From Phycisphaeraceae bacterium (GTDB lineage: Bacteria > Planctomycetota > Phycisphaerae > Phycisphaerales > UBA1924), in NCBI GenBank assembly GCA_026126345.1, contig JAHCJH010000009.1:1-46333 (forward strand): DNA of 46,333 bases, read 5' to 3'. Of the stretch, positions 19,230 through 28,130 are shown in pieces (the first letter of the stretch is position 1; every line of letters starts with the position of its first letter). A program made the translations under genes and the position numbers. The notes beneath the pieces are model-generated. The model worked only from the letters and a program-made list of their open reading frames with translations, was not told the DNA's origin and ran no database searches.

Positions 19230-20840
19230 ATGACCGCGACCGCCACGAACGCCGCCTGCCTTGCCGCCCTGAACCTGAGCCCCGGGCGTGTACACAAGAA
19301 CCTGTCGGTGGCCCGGCTGGTGGAAGAGGCGATCCGCCGCGGCGAGGGAACGCTGGCTTCCAACGGCGGCCTGGTGGCGCTGACGGGCGACCGGACGGGG
19401 CGGAGCCCGAAGGACAAGTACCTGGAGGATTCGCCGGAGATCCACGCGAAGATCGGCTGGGGCGGCTTCAACGCGCCGATCACACCGGGGAACTTCGACG
19501 CGGTGGTGAAGATCGCGACGGACCACCTCAACGGGTGCAAGGACCTGTTCTGCTTCGAGGGGTTCGTGGGCGCCGATCCGAAGCACCGTCTGGGCGCCCG
19601 GGTGATCACCGAGCAGGCGTGGCACAACCTGTTCATCCGGACGCTGTTCATCCCGACCGACAGCCGTGCGGCGGGCCCGAACGCCGCGTGGAAGCACGAC
19701 TGGACGATCCTGAACGCGGGGAAGCGTCGGCTGACGGCGGCCGAGCAGGCGGCGCTGGGGGTCAAGAGCCCGGTGATCATCGTTCAGTCGCTGACGCGGA
19801 AGCTGGTGGTGATCGTGGGCTCGGAGTACGCGGGGGAGATGAAGAAGTCGCTGTTCTACGCGATGAACTTCGACATGCCCGAGGCGGGCGTGTTCCCGAT
19901 GCACTGCTCGTGCAACGTGGACAAGAAGGACCCGTCGAACGTGGCGCTGTTCTTCGGGCTGTCGGGCACGGGCAAGACCACGCTGTCTGCGGACCCCAAC
20001 CGGGCGCTGGTGGGCGACGACGAGCACGGGTGGACCGACCACGGCGTGTTCAACTTCGAGGGCGGCTGCTACGCCAAGTGCATCAAGCTGTCGAAGGAAG
20101 GCGAGCCGCAGATCTGGAACGCGATCCGGTTCGGCAGCGTGCTGGAGAACGTGAAGATCGACCCGGCGACGCGCGTGCCGGACTACGACAGCGACGTGAT
20201 CGCCGAGAACAGCCGGGCGACGTACCCGCTGGACTTCATCGACGGGGCGGTGATCCCGTCGATGGCGGCCCACCCGAAGAACGTGGTGTTCCTGACCGCC
20301 GACGCCTACGGCGTGATGCCCCCGGTGAGCAAGCTGACCCGGGAGCAGGCGATGTACTACTTCATCAACGGGTACACCAGCAAGCTCGCGGGCACGGAGC
20401 TCGGCGTGAAGGAGCCGCAGCCGAACTTTTCGGCGTGCTTCGGGGCGCCGTTCCTCCCGCGCCCGGCGAAGGTGTACGCCGAGATGCTGGCGGCGAAGGT
20501 CGCCAGGCACAGCGCGGACGTCTGGCTGCTCAACACCGGCTGGACCGGCGGCCCGTACGGCACGGGGCAGCGGTTCAAGCTGGCGTACACGCGGGCGTTC
20601 GTGACCGCGATCCTCAACGGCACGTTGCGCAACGCGAAGTTCACGCCCGACCCGGTGTTCGGGCTTCCCCTGCCGGACCGGGTGGAGGGCGTGCCCTCGG
20701 AAGTGCTCAACCCGCGCAACACCTGGAAGGACGGCGCCGCGTACGACGCGCAGGCCCGCAAGCTGGCGCAGGGCTTCCGCGACAACGACAAGAAGTTTGA
20801 CATGCCCGAGGCGGTGCGGGCGGCGGGCCCGCGGATCTGA
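19230..20840 (+). CDS. pckA: Phosphoenolpyruvate carboxykinase (ATP)
   Basis: 536 residues, the normal length. It converts oxaloacetate and ATP to phosphoenolpyruvate, CO2 and ADP, the first committed step of gluconeogenesis. Sequence marks are TGDRTGRSPKDKY (substrate-binding Arg region), the kinase P-loop GLSGTGKTTLSAD at about 243-255, the acidic metal site VGDDEHGW, and NTGWTGGPYGTGQRFKLAYTRA near the C-terminus, typical of the ATP-dependent form. The ATG at 19230 has CGGAG about 8 bases upstream. The 222 bp between the tRNA-His gene and pckA holds GC-rich inverted stretches but no recognisable riboswitch or promoter. hpf follows 48 bp downstream. Confidence 0.96.
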   Translation: MTATATNAACLAALNLSPGRVHKNLSVARLVEEAIRRGEGTLASNGGLVALTGDRTGRSPKDKYLEDSPEIHAKIGWGGFNAPITPGNFDAVVKIATDHLNGCKDLFCFEGFVGADPKHRLGARVITEQAWHNLFIRTLFIPTDSRAAGPNAAWKHDWTILNAGKRRLTAAEQAALGVKSPVIIVQSLTRKLVVIVGSEYAGEMKKSLFYAMNFDMPEAGVFPMHCSCNVDKKDPSNVALFFGLSGTGKTTLSADPNRALVGDDEHGWTDHGVFNFEGGCYAKCIKLSKEGEPQIWNAIRFGSVLENVKIDPATRVPDYDSDVIAENSRATYPLDFIDGAVIPSMAAHPKNVVFLTADAYGVMPPVSKLTREQAMYYFINGYTSKLAGTELGVKEPQPNFSACFGAPFLPRPAKVYAEMLAAKVARHSADVWLLNTGWTGGPYGTGQRFKLAYTRAFVTAILNGTLRNAKFTPDPVFGLPLPDRVEGVPSEVLNPRNTWKDGAAYDAQARKLAQGFRDNDKKFDMPEAVRAAGPRI

Positions 20841-20888
20841 ATCCTCGCGCCGTCCGCCCGCGGCCGGGCGGCGGCTCACGGAGCGACC

Positions 20889-21215
20889 ATGCGTACTGAG
20901 ATCATCGGAAAGCACCTGGAAATCACCGACGCCATCCGCGCCTACGCCGAGCAGAAATCGGCGCGCCTGGTGAAGCACTACGACGGCGTCCAGCAGATCA
21001 CCGTGCGGCTGGAGCAGTCGCCCCACCGCAAGGGGTTCGCGGCCGAGATCGTCTGCGACGTGGAGAAGCACGACGACTTCGTGGCCAAGGCCGATCACGA
21101 GGACCTCTACGCCTGCATCGATCTGGCGACGGACAAGGTCGCGCGCCAGCTGACGGACTTCAAGGAACGGCTCAAGCAGTCCAAGCGGGGCTCGACGCCC
21201 GCGTCTGGGCATTGA
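20889..21215 (+). CDS. hpf: Ribosome hibernation promoting factor (short HPF/RaiA family)
   Basis: 108-residue short-form HPF. The N-terminus MRTEIIGKHLEITDAIRAYAEQK and the body KGFAAEIVCDVEKHDDFVAKADHEDLYACIDLATDKVARQL match the beta-alpha-beta-beta-beta-alpha fold that binds the 30S decoding and mRNA channel in resting cells. The C-terminal dimerisation domain of long HPF is absent; the last residues are a short basic/Ser tail. A GGAG at 20879-20882 precedes the start. It is followed 34 bp later by ptsN, an order known from the rpoN region of proteobacteria, though rpoN and rapZ are not here. Confidence 0.93.
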   Translation: MRTEIIGKHLEITDAIRAYAEQKSARLVKHYDGVQQITVRLEQSPHRKGFAAEIVCDVEKHDDFVAKADHEDLYACIDLATDKVARQLTDFKERLKQSKRGSTPASGH

Positions 21216-21249
21216 TCGGTCGGGGCGGGGCAGACCGGAGGCACGCGCG

Positions 21250-21726
21250 ATGAGGCTCACGGACATCGTTCAGCACGGCGCGATCGTCGCCTCGCTCGCC
21301 AGCAACGAGCGGGACGCGGTGATCTCGGAGATGATCGACGCGGTGGTCGCGGCCGACAAAGCGCTGTCGAAGGTGCGCGACGAACTGCTGACGCGCGTGC
21401 TCGACCGCGAGAAGCGCGGCACCACCGGCTTCGGCAAGGGCATCGCGGTGCCGCACGTCAAGCACCGGGCGATCAAGCAGATGCGCGCGGCGATCGGCCT
21501 TTCGGGCGGAGGGATCGACTTCAACAGCCTGGACAAGCAGCCGGTCTACTCGGTGTTCCTGCTGCTGAGCCCGGAAGACCGGCCGGAGGAGCATCTCCAG
21601 GCGATGGAGGTCATCTTCAAGAGCCTGTCGGAGGAGACGTTCCGTCGCTTCCTGCGCCAGGCCCGGTCCGCCGAAGAAGTGCGCAGCCTGCTCGAAGAGG
21701 CCGACAGCCAGCGCCTGGCCGGCTGA
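21250..21726 (+). CDS. ptsN: PTS EIIA-type regulatory protein (PtsN-like)
   Basis: 158-residue EIIA of the fructose/mannitol/nitrogen class. The phosphorylation site lies in GFGKGIAVPHVKHRAI with His69, and the following RAAIGLSGGGIDFNSLDKQPVYSVFLLLSPED is the typical second conserved block. GGAGG at 21237-21241 is a strong ribosome-binding site 8 bases before the ATG. Without a sugar permease (EIIB/EIIC) nearby and next to hpf and HPr, a regulatory, nitrogen-PTS-like role is more likely than sugar uptake. Enzyme I is not in the window. Confidence 0.9.
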   Translation: MRLTDIVQHGAIVASLASNERDAVISEMIDAVVAADKALSKVRDELLTRVLDREKRGTTGFGKGIAVPHVKHRAIKQMRAAIGLSGGGIDFNSLDKQPVYSVFLLLSPEDRPEEHLQAMEVIFKSLSEETFRRFLRQARSAEEVRSLLEEADSQRLAG

Positions 21727-21873
21727 GCGGGCGGCGCTCGCCGCGGCGACACCCGCGCCGACGCTCCCCCCACTTCCGCCCGTTGCCGCCGGCACACCCG
21801 GCCGACCGGGAACCGCGCCCGCCCCACCACGATGCCCGGAGCGATCCCGGCGAACCAGACCACGCCCCCACGC

Positions 21874-22146
21874 ATGTCCACCGCCAGTGCCAGAGTGACG
21901 ATTGTCAACAAGCTGGGGCTGCACGCCCGGCCGGCGATGGTGTTCGTGGATTGCGCGGCGGCCTTCCCCTGCGAGGTGCTGGTGAAGCGGGCGGACCAGA
22001 CGGTGGACGGCAAGAGCATCATGATGATGATGCTCCTGGCGGCGACGAAGGGGACGGAACTGGAGATCGTCTGCACGGGCGAGCAGGCCGAGCAGGCGTG
22101 CGCAACGCTCAAGGCGCTGGTCGAGCGGGGCTTCGACGAAGAATGA
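21874..22146 (+). CDS. ptsH: HPr-family phosphocarrier protein
   Basis: 90-residue HPr. The active-site motif is KLGLHARPA with His17, equivalent to His15, and the regulatory-serine region is DGKSIMMMMLL with Ser48, equivalent to Ser46. It would accept phosphate from enzyme I and pass it to EIIA proteins such as the upstream PtsN. The ATG at 21874 (MSTASARVTIVNK) fits the family; an in-frame ATG at 21832 would add 14 Pro-rich residues. The conserved Ser leaves open control by an HPr kinase, but none is seen here. A stable hairpin follows the gene. Confidence 0.93.
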   Translation: MSTASARVTIVNKLGLHARPAMVFVDCAAAFPCEVLVKRADQTVDGKSIMMMMLLAATKGTELEIVCTGEQAEQACATLKALVERGFDEE

Positions 22147-22165
22147 GCGGGTGTCGGCAACGAAA

Positions 22166-22195
22166 CGGCCCGCGCCGGGATCCCGACGCGGGCCG
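22166..22195. terminator. Hairpin terminator between convergent HPr and DUF4394 genes
   Basis: A perfect 9-bp inverted repeat, CGGCCCGCG (22166-22174) and CGCGGGCCG (22187-22195), with a 12-base loop. It lies between two converging genes. On the minus strand the stem is followed by TTTCG, so it best fits termination of the DUF4394 gene; the plus side has no T run. It may serve both directions. Confidence 0.7.
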
Positions 22196-22224
22196 AATGT
22201 CCGTGCGTGAATCGACCCGTTGAC

Positions 22225-23184
22225 TCAGCGGCGCCGGCGGAGCGTCGCGAGCAACCCGATGGGCGCCAGCGCCAGCACGCCCGGCGCGGGGATGATGACG
22301 GCCAGGCCTCCGGTGAAATCGGCGGGCGCATCGCCGCCGTCGATCCCGACCAGCGCCCCCTGCAGAATCTGACCGGTCGCGAGGTTCACCTGGTACAGCA
22401 TCCAGGCGCCCAGGGGCCCGTTGCTCGGCGCGTCCGGCCGCCGAAGGACGGCGTACGCGGTGTTCTGACCGCTGCCGGGGTCGGTGAGAATATCGAAGTT
22501 GATGTTGGCGATGGTGTTGTTGATCGTGACGCCGAACTGCCCGACCAGATTGAGCGTGCCGGCGTTCGGCGGGATCTGCGTGTAGAGCGCGTTGGTGGCG
22601 GCGTTCATGACGTAGAGCGTGGTCGCGCCGCCGGCGGTCGCCGCGGCGCTGTTGGTGTACGCCGCCGCTTCGGCGCCGTTGGCGCCGCCGTTGAGCGGCG
22701 AGTCGATGGCGGCAACCCCGCCGGTCAGTGAGTTCAATCGCAGGTTGGAGCCTCCGCTGGACACCAGACGGATGCGCATGCCGCCGTCGCCCTGGAGGGT
22801 CGTCGGATTGAAATCGAAGCCGTACGTCTGCTCGCCGCCGAGGTTGTACGCGGGGCCGGCGGTGCCGCCGCCGCTGCTGCTGAACCCGGTGCCCACGGCC
22901 GCGGCGGCGCCGGTCGTGATGTCGATCGTGTACAGCTGCGTTGTGTTGGGCCCGATGTCGATGGCGTACAGCGTGCTGGTGCCGGGGCGGAAGTCGATCC
23001 CCTCGGGCACGAACCCGACGTTGCCGATGTTCACCACCGCCCCGTTCGGATTGGTCAGGTCGAACCGGAACAGCATGCCGTTGGCGTTGACGCCGTACCC
23101 GACCTGCGCCGAAGCGGCGGCAACGCCGACCAGCAGCGAAACACCGGCGCAGACGAAGCGAACCCGTGACGCTCGAGCGTTCAT
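22225..23184 (-). CDS. Secreted DUF4394 protein with PEP-CTERM-like C-terminal tail
   Basis: 319 residues. The ATG at 23184 opens a signal peptide (MNARASRVRFVCAGVSLLVG, cleaved near ASAQ), and AAGG sits about 9 bases upstream. The mature part is a beta-propeller-like DUF4394 domain with repeated strands such as GMLFRFDLTNPNGAVVNIG and LYTIDITTG, a family seen in extracellular proteins. The C-terminus has the three-part sorting layout: a short PAPG motif in place of PEP, a hydrophobic stretch VLALAPIGLLATL, and a final RRRR. In PEP-CTERM systems such tails direct processing and surface or matrix placement by exosortase; no exosortase is in the window. The cargo role is unknown. Confidence 0.85.
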   Translation of the reverse strand: MNARASRVRFVCAGVSLLVGVAAASAQVGYGVNANGMLFRFDLTNPNGAVVNIGNVGFVPEGIDFRPGTSTLYAIDIGPNTTQLYTIDITTGAAAAVGTGFSSSGGGTAGPAYNLGGEQTYGFDFNPTTLQGDGGMRIRLVSSGGSNLRLNSLTGGVAAIDSPLNGGANGAEAAAYTNSAAATAGGATTLYVMNAATNALYTQIPPNAGTLNLVGQFGVTINNTIANINFDILTDPGSGQNTAYAVLRRPDAPSNGPLGAWMLYQVNLATGQILQGALVGIDGGDAPADFTGGLAVIIPAPGVLALAPIGLLATLRRRR

Positions 23185-23351
23185 ACACACCTTCTCTCTT
23201 GAAATGGAATTGCGATCCCGTGGCGGCGTGGGCACCGCCTGACACTCCTTCGGGGACGATACCGTCGCGCGGGCGACTCGGCCGTCCACGCACCGCCTGT
23301 GCACAACCGTGAGATGGGGGAAACCCCTATCCGCAGGGACTCGGCGAGATC

Positions 23352-24233
23352 TCAGATCACGCCAAGCCGGCGTGCCAGCGCCGCGGCGTGTGTTGGGTCG
23401 GTGCCGCAGCACCCGCCGAGGATCGATGCGCCCGCATCGCGCCAGGTCGCGGCCAGATCGGCGAACCTCGCCGCGGGCGGATCGAGGGTCGGATCGCCCG
23501 TGGTGCATCGTTCGCCGGTCCAGGCGGACCAACCCAGACCCAGCGACCGATCTCCCGCGTTGGCCGAGGCACCGATGACCACGCCGCGGCGGGCGGAGGC
23601 GTTGAGCGCGGTGCGCAGCGCGAGCACGTAGTCGATCGTCCGTTCGGGTGGAGAGCAGTTGACCATCACCGCCGAGGCGCCGCGGGCGATCGCCGCCGCG
23701 GCGCCGGCGCGAACCTGCTCGGGCGACAGCAGGCGGCCGTCGGGCCCGGGGGTAAGGCTGAACCAGGCTTCAAGGCCGACCTTGAGCGCTTCGTCCAGGG
23801 CGGTGAGCGCCTCGGCCGGGTTCGGGAAGGTCTCGCAGACGACCAGGTCCACGCCGGCGTCCGCCAGCGCCCGGGCCATGCGCGCGTGCAGGGGGCGTGC
23901 GCGCGATTCCGGCGGCGAAGCCGCCGGGTCGTAGCAATCGGCAATCGGCGCCAGGCTGCCCGCGACACGATGATGCGACGGCACGCTCTCGCGACACAGC
24001 CGAACCGCCGCCGCCGTCAGGCGGGCGAATTCATCGGGGAAGACCGCCGGCTGGGTGCGGAACGTGCAGGCGACGTGCACCGTGGCACCGGCGGCGGCGT
24101 AATCGGCGTGGATGTCGCTGATGATCTCGGGGGCCGATTCCACCGCGTCCGCTGACCAGGCGCGGTCCGGCAGCCGCACGCCGCGGCGGATGAGCTCGGT
24201 GCCGGTCGGGCCTGAGAGAATGGTCGTGTGCAT
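23352..24233 (-). CDS. Homocysteine S-methyltransferase family protein
   Basis: 293-residue TIM-barrel methyltransferase of the Pfam S-methyl_trans family (MmuM/BHMT/MetH N-domain). The start reads MHTTILSGPTGTELIRRG. The three zinc-binding cysteines are present: Cys193 in VMVNCSPPE and Cys275-Cys276 in ILGGCCGTDPTH. By family it transfers a methyl group from a donor such as S-methylmethionine or betaine to homocysteine in the cytoplasm; the donor cannot be deduced. The gene starts 13 bp after the amine-oxidase stop codon on the same strand, so the two are probably co-transcribed. A TAGCAT hexamer at 24249-24244 lies 10 bases upstream but overlaps that stop codon, so it may be coincidental. 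Confidence 0.88.
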   Translation of the reverse strand: MHTTILSGPTGTELIRRGVRLPDRAWSADAVESAPEIISDIHADYAAAGATVHVACTFRTQPAVFPDEFARLTAAAVRLCRESVPSHHRVAGSLAPIADCYDPAASPPESRARPLHARMARALADAGVDLVVCETFPNPAEALTALDEALKVGLEAWFSLTPGPDGRLLSPEQVRAGAAAAIARGASAVMVNCSPPERTIDYVLALRTALNASARRGVVIGASANAGDRSLGLGWSAWTGERCTTGDPTLDPPAARFADLAATWRDAGASILGGCCGTDPTHAAALARRLGVI

Positions 24234-24246
24234 CGCCGAAAGGATG

Positions 24247-25980
24247 CTACCAGCCGTCGCGGATGCGGTCGGTCATGGTCTTGGCTTCGAGCAGGCAGGT
24301 CTCGACGGCGGGGAGCGCCCAGTTGTCCTGGTGGACGAAGAAGATCCGGTCGTCGATGGGTCGGCGGGCGTGCTCGGCGTGGCCGTTGGCGATGAAGAAC
24401 GGCCGAGCCAGGGGCATGGCGTGTCCCCAGCGGGCCAGCCGCACCTGATCGATATCACCCCGGTCGGCGCCCAGGGCCGCGAGCATGGGATCGATCTGCT
24501 GCACGAACCTCTGAGCGAAGTTCGTCATCGCGTCCGGCTCGATGACCGCGAAACGGCTGAACGCAAAGGGCAAGGGCCAGTAGAACGTCAGCACGTTCGG
24601 GCCCGGGTGCGGGCCGCGTGCGAAGCCTCCGTTCACCGCGTCGGTGGGCCGGTGGGCCTGGTCGGCGTTGGATTCGGGCGGGAAGTTGCCATCGCGGAGC
24701 AGGAACAGGTCGTACCAGTCGCGCCGCACGCGGCGTGAGAGCAGCACGTTGGCCACGACGTAGGACGCCGTATGAACCGCCGAGAACGCGTCGACCTTCA
24801 GCGGGTCGTTCGCCAGATCGGGCAGCAGGTGTCGGGCGACGTGCTTGGGACAGGCGACGACCGCCCTCCGAGCCCGCAGCGAACGGAACGCGCCCGTTCG
24901 ATCCTTGTACACCACCAGCACGTGCCCATCGTTGAGCAGACGCACTTCAATGGCGCGGCAGCCCGCGCGGAGCACCGAGGCCGGGCACAGCGCCGAACGC
25001 GGCTCGCGCCGACGCAGGCGCTCCCACATCGCGCTTACGAGCCCGGCGTTCCCCCCGGGGAGCACCCAGCGCCCGTACTCCTCTGCGGCGATGAAGTTCC
25101 AACCCGCCGCGGCGGACACGCCCTCCCATCCCGCGTCGAAGGACGACCAGCAGTAGCCCTGGATCGCGGCGCGGAGCGTGTCGGGCACCGGCACGAGCAA
25201 CCGGGACTCGATGTGGTCCTTGAGGCTCATGGTGTCGAGATCGATGATCCACTGGTTGTCGGCGTCGGGGTCGAGCGGGATGTCGGGGTAGTGGTCGGCG
25301 TACTCGGCGACGAGCGCCCGGTACTGCTCGAACGCCAGGCGCGCCACGGGGTCGCCGGCCGGGCCGTCCCAGAACGCCGGATCGATGGACCCGTTGACCT
25401 CCACCGGGTCGTCGGTGCTGGGGCTGACGCGCACGGTGCGCTGAAGGCCGAGCTCGCGGTAGAACCGTTCGAGGAACGAGCCTTCATCCGGGACGATGAA
25501 GTACGCGCCCCCGAGCGAGAACGGCGTGCCGCGCCACGTCTCGCCCTGGCTGGTGCCGCCGAAGCGGGGCTGCAATTCGAGGATGACCGGATCGAGGTCG
25601 CGCAGCAGGTACGCCGACGCCAGGCCGGAAAGGCCGCCGCCGATGATGGCGACGTTGACCGTTTCGGTGGGTGCCGGCGGCTCGCCGCCGGGGTACACGT
25701 TCTCGGTGTGATGGAACGGAATGGCGTCATTGGGGAACCAGTCTCCGAACCACTCGGCGGCGAAACGGACGCCGCCGACGGTGAACGTCGGCTGGTTGTT
25801 GGGAACCGCGCGGAACGGGTGCGTCAAGTCGGGGCGGAAGGCTCCGGTGTCGGGGCAATCGGGACGGGCGGAGAACGCGGCCCCGATCAGGCGCGGGGCG
25901 CCGAACGTGCCGCGCGCCAACCACCCCGCCGAAAGGGCGGCGCAGCCGGAGATGAACTGTCTTCGTGTGGGCATGGCCAT
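24247..25980 (-). CDS. Tat-exported FAD-dependent amine-oxidase-like protein
   Basis: 577 residues. A twin-arginine signal (TRRQFISGCAALSAGWLARG) opens the protein, with start at 25980 or a second ATG at 25974. The FAD-binding dinucleotide fold follows: VNVAIIGGGLSGLASAYLLRDLD, then VILELQPRFGGTSQGE, placing it in the flavin-containing amine oxidase/NAD(P)-binding superfamily. A C-terminal flavin-contact block ends with DDRIFFVHQDNWALPAVETCLLEAKTM. Tat export means the cofactor is inserted before secretion, so it works in the periplasm. The substrate is not evident; an amine or amino acid derivative is likely by family. It lies 105 bp downstream of oppF and 13 bp upstream of the homocysteine methyltransferase. 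TATGCT at 26033-26028 is a weak promoter candidate. Confidence 0.85.
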   Translation of the reverse strand: MAMPTRRQFISGCAALSAGWLARGTFGAPRLIGAAFSARPDCPDTGAFRPDLTHPFRAVPNNQPTFTVGGVRFAAEWFGDWFPNDAIPFHHTENVYPGGEPPAPTETVNVAIIGGGLSGLASAYLLRDLDPVILELQPRFGGTSQGETWRGTPFSLGGAYFIVPDEGSFLERFYRELGLQRTVRVSPSTDDPVEVNGSIDPAFWDGPAGDPVARLAFEQYRALVAEYADHYPDIPLDPDADNQWIIDLDTMSLKDHIESRLLVPVPDTLRAAIQGYCWSSFDAGWEGVSAAAGWNFIAAEEYGRWVLPGGNAGLVSAMWERLRRREPRSALCPASVLRAGCRAIEVRLLNDGHVLVVYKDRTGAFRSLRARRAVVACPKHVARHLLPDLANDPLKVDAFSAVHTASYVVANVLLSRRVRRDWYDLFLLRDGNFPPESNADQAHRPTDAVNGGFARGPHPGPNVLTFYWPLPFAFSRFAVIEPDAMTNFAQRFVQQIDPMLAALGADRGDIDQVRLARWGHAMPLARPFFIANGHAEHARRPIDDRIFFVHQDNWALPAVETCLLEAKTMTDRIRDGW

Positions 25981-26085
25981 GGCCTCCGGATGATCGTCAC
26001 CGCCGCCGGTCCCACGCCAACATGCGAAGCATACCGCGCCGCCGGAATCGTGCCAGCGCGCGGGCGTCTGATCGGCGGCAATCGC

Positions 26086-27066
26086 TCATTCGACCGCGAA
26101 GCAGGCGACGGGGCGGCCGTCGGCTTTGGGGGTCAGGGCCGGGCGCTCCGAGCGGCATCGGTCCATGACGCGCGGGCAGCGGCCGGCGAAGGCGCAGCCC
26201 GGCGGCAGCTCGTACGGATTCGGTACGTCGCCGGTGAGCACGGTCAGGGGGTGGTCGTCGCGTCGGGCCGGGTCGTCGACCGGGTTGGCCCCCAGCAGGG
26301 CGCGGGTGTAGGGGTGGGCCGCGCGAGCGATCAGCTCATCGCACGGACGCTCCTCGACGACCGAACCAAGGTACATGACGATGACACGGTCGCAGAAGTG
26401 CTCGATGACCTTCAGGTCGTGGCTGATGAACACCAGCGTCAGGCCGTACTCGTTCTTCAGGTCCGTCAGCAGGTTGAGCACCTGGGCCTGGATGGACACG
26501 TCCAGTGCCGAGACCGGCTCATCGGCGACGATGAACCGAGGACGGACCGCCAGCGCGCGGGCGATGCCCAGCCGCTGCCGCTGACCGCCGGAGAATTCGT
26601 GCGGGAACTTGTCCGCGGCGTCGGGCCGAAGGCCGACGCGCGCCAGCAGCCCGGCGATCAAGCGGTCTTCCTCGGCCCGCCGGTCGTCGCCTTCCGCAAC
26701 GCCGTGGAAGCGGATCACCTCGCGGAGCATGGCGCGGACCGTCAAACGCGGATTGAGCGAGGAGTACGGGTCCTGGAAGATGAACTGCATGGCCCGGCGA
26801 TAGGGCATCATCGCGCGGTGGTCGAGGCGGGTGATGTCCACGCCGTCGAACGTGATGGCGCCGCTGGTCGGCTCGATCAGGCGGAGCAGCAGCTTGCCGA
26901 GCGTGCTCTTGCCGCAGCCGGACTCGCCGACGATGCCGAGCGTCTCGCCCTTCTCGACCGAAAGGTTGACGCCGTTGACGGCGTGCACCCTGCCTACGGG
27001 GCGGTTGAGCAGCCCGCCGCGGACCGGGAAGTGCTTGACCAGGTTGTTGGCGCTCAGCAGCGGCAT
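26086..27066 (-). CDS. oppF: Oligopeptide ABC transporter ATPase OppF
   Basis: 326 residues. Walker A is GESGCGKST, the Q-loop is in FIFQDPYSSLNPR, the signature is SGGQRQRLGIARAL and Walker B ends in VADEPVSALD. The C-terminal oligopeptide/HPY segment contains the cysteine-rich motif GCAFAGRCPRVMDRC. OppF pairs with OppD to energise peptide import at the inner membrane. Its start is 6 bp from the oppD stop, indicating tight coupling. It is the last gene of the minus-strand opp operon. Confidence 0.94.
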   Translation of the reverse strand: MPLLSANNLVKHFPVRGGLLNRPVGRVHAVNGVNLSVEKGETLGIVGESGCGKSTLGKLLLRLIEPTSGAITFDGVDITRLDHRAMMPYRRAMQFIFQDPYSSLNPRLTVRAMLREVIRFHGVAEGDDRRAEEDRLIAGLLARVGLRPDAADKFPHEFSGGQRQRLGIARALAVRPRFIVADEPVSALDVSIQAQVLNLLTDLKNEYGLTLVFISHDLKVIEHFCDRVIVMYLGSVVEERPCDELIARAAHPYTRALLGANPVDDPARRDDHPLTVLTGDVPNPYELPPGCAFAGRCPRVMDRCRSERPALTPKADGRPVACFAVE

Positions 27067-27072
27067 GCGGAT

Positions 27073-28068
27073 TCAACGGATGGGGAAGTGGCAGCGAACG
27101 GCGTGGGGCTCATCGGTGAGCACGGGTTCGGACTGGGCGCAGCGGTCCTGGCGGTGGGCGCAGCGTTCCTGGAATCGGCAGCCGGCCGGCAGGTCGAACA
27201 GGCTTGGGACCATGCCGGGGATGATCGGCAGCCGGCGGTCGGCGGCGCCGGAGCGGGCGCCGGCCGTGGGGATGCTGGCCAGCAGCGCGGCGGTGTACGG
27301 ATGCCGCGGGCGGTGGAAGATGTCGAGCACGTCCGCGGATTCAACGATGCGGCCAGCGTACATGACGGCGACGCGGTCGCAGACCTGTGCCACGACGCCG
27401 AGGTTGTGGGTGATGAGGATGATGGCGGTGCCCAGGCGTGCCTTGAGGTCCTGCATGAGCCGGAGGATCTGGGCCTGGATGGTGACGTCGAGCGCCGTGG
27501 TCGGCTCGTCGGCGATGAGCACGTCGGGCTCGCAGCACAGGGCGATGGCGATCATGACCCGCTGGCGCATGCCGCCGGAGAGCTGGTGCGGGTACTCACC
27601 GGCGCGCTGCTCGGGGTTGGGGATGTCCACGAGCCGGAGCATCTCGATGACGCGGGCGCGCCGCGCGGCCCGGTCCAGCGTCGTGTGGTACCGCAGGGCC
27701 TCGTCGATCTGCCAGCCGACGGTGAACACGGGGTTCAGGCTGGTCATCGGCTCCTGGAAGATCATGGCGATGCGCGAGCCGCGGACGTCGCGCATGGTCT
27801 TCTCGTCGGCGTGGGCCAGTTCCCAGACCTTGCCGCCGTGCCGGAGCGTGACGCGGCTGGCGGGGTCGATGGTGCTGGAGTGCTCCGGCAGCAGCCGCAT
27901 GATGGAACGGCTGGTGACGGTCTTGCCGCACCCGGACTCGCCGACGATGCCGAGGGTCTGGCCGGGCAACAGGTCGAACGACACATCGTCGACGGCGGTG
28001 ACGACGCCCCGATCGGTGCGGAACCGGGTGGTCAGGTGCTGCACGGAGAGGATCGGCGTGGGGTGCAT
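27073..28068 (-). CDS. oppD: Oligopeptide ABC transporter ATPase OppD
   Basis: 331 residues from the ATG at 28068 (MHPTPILSVQHLTTRF). Walker A is GESGCGKT, the Q-loop region is MIFQEPMTSLNPV, the signature is SGGMRQRVMIAIAL and Walker B is LIADEPTTALDV. The C-terminal Cys cluster (GCRFQERCAHRQDRC) matches the oligo_HPY extension. The reading frame is open far upstream of the chosen start but only the region from 28068 is conserved. It is the partner ATPase of OppF. Confidence 0.94.
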   Translation of the reverse strand: MHPTPILSVQHLTTRFRTDRGVVTAVDDVSFDLLPGQTLGIVGESGCGKTVTSRSIMRLLPEHSSTIDPASRVTLRHGGKVWELAHADEKTMRDVRGSRIAMIFQEPMTSLNPVFTVGWQIDEALRYHTTLDRAARRARVIEMLRLVDIPNPEQRAGEYPHQLSGGMRQRVMIAIALCCEPDVLIADEPTTALDVTIQAQILRLMQDLKARLGTAIILITHNLGVVAQVCDRVAVMYAGRIVESADVLDIFHRPRHPYTAALLASIPTAGARSGAADRRLPIIPGMVPSLFDLPAGCRFQERCAHRQDRCAQSEPVLTDEPHAVRCHFPIR

Positions 28069-28130
28069 GGCAAGGCGGGGAACAGCGGAATACTCGGGCG
28101 GTGCGAAGCACGCGGCACGGACATCGGCCG

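Noticed and set aside
23300..23335. TGTGCACA palindrome and a GGGG-GAAA-CCCC hairpin upstream of the DUF4394 gene
   Set aside because: Single short copies with no second site or T run; not enough to call an operator or terminator.
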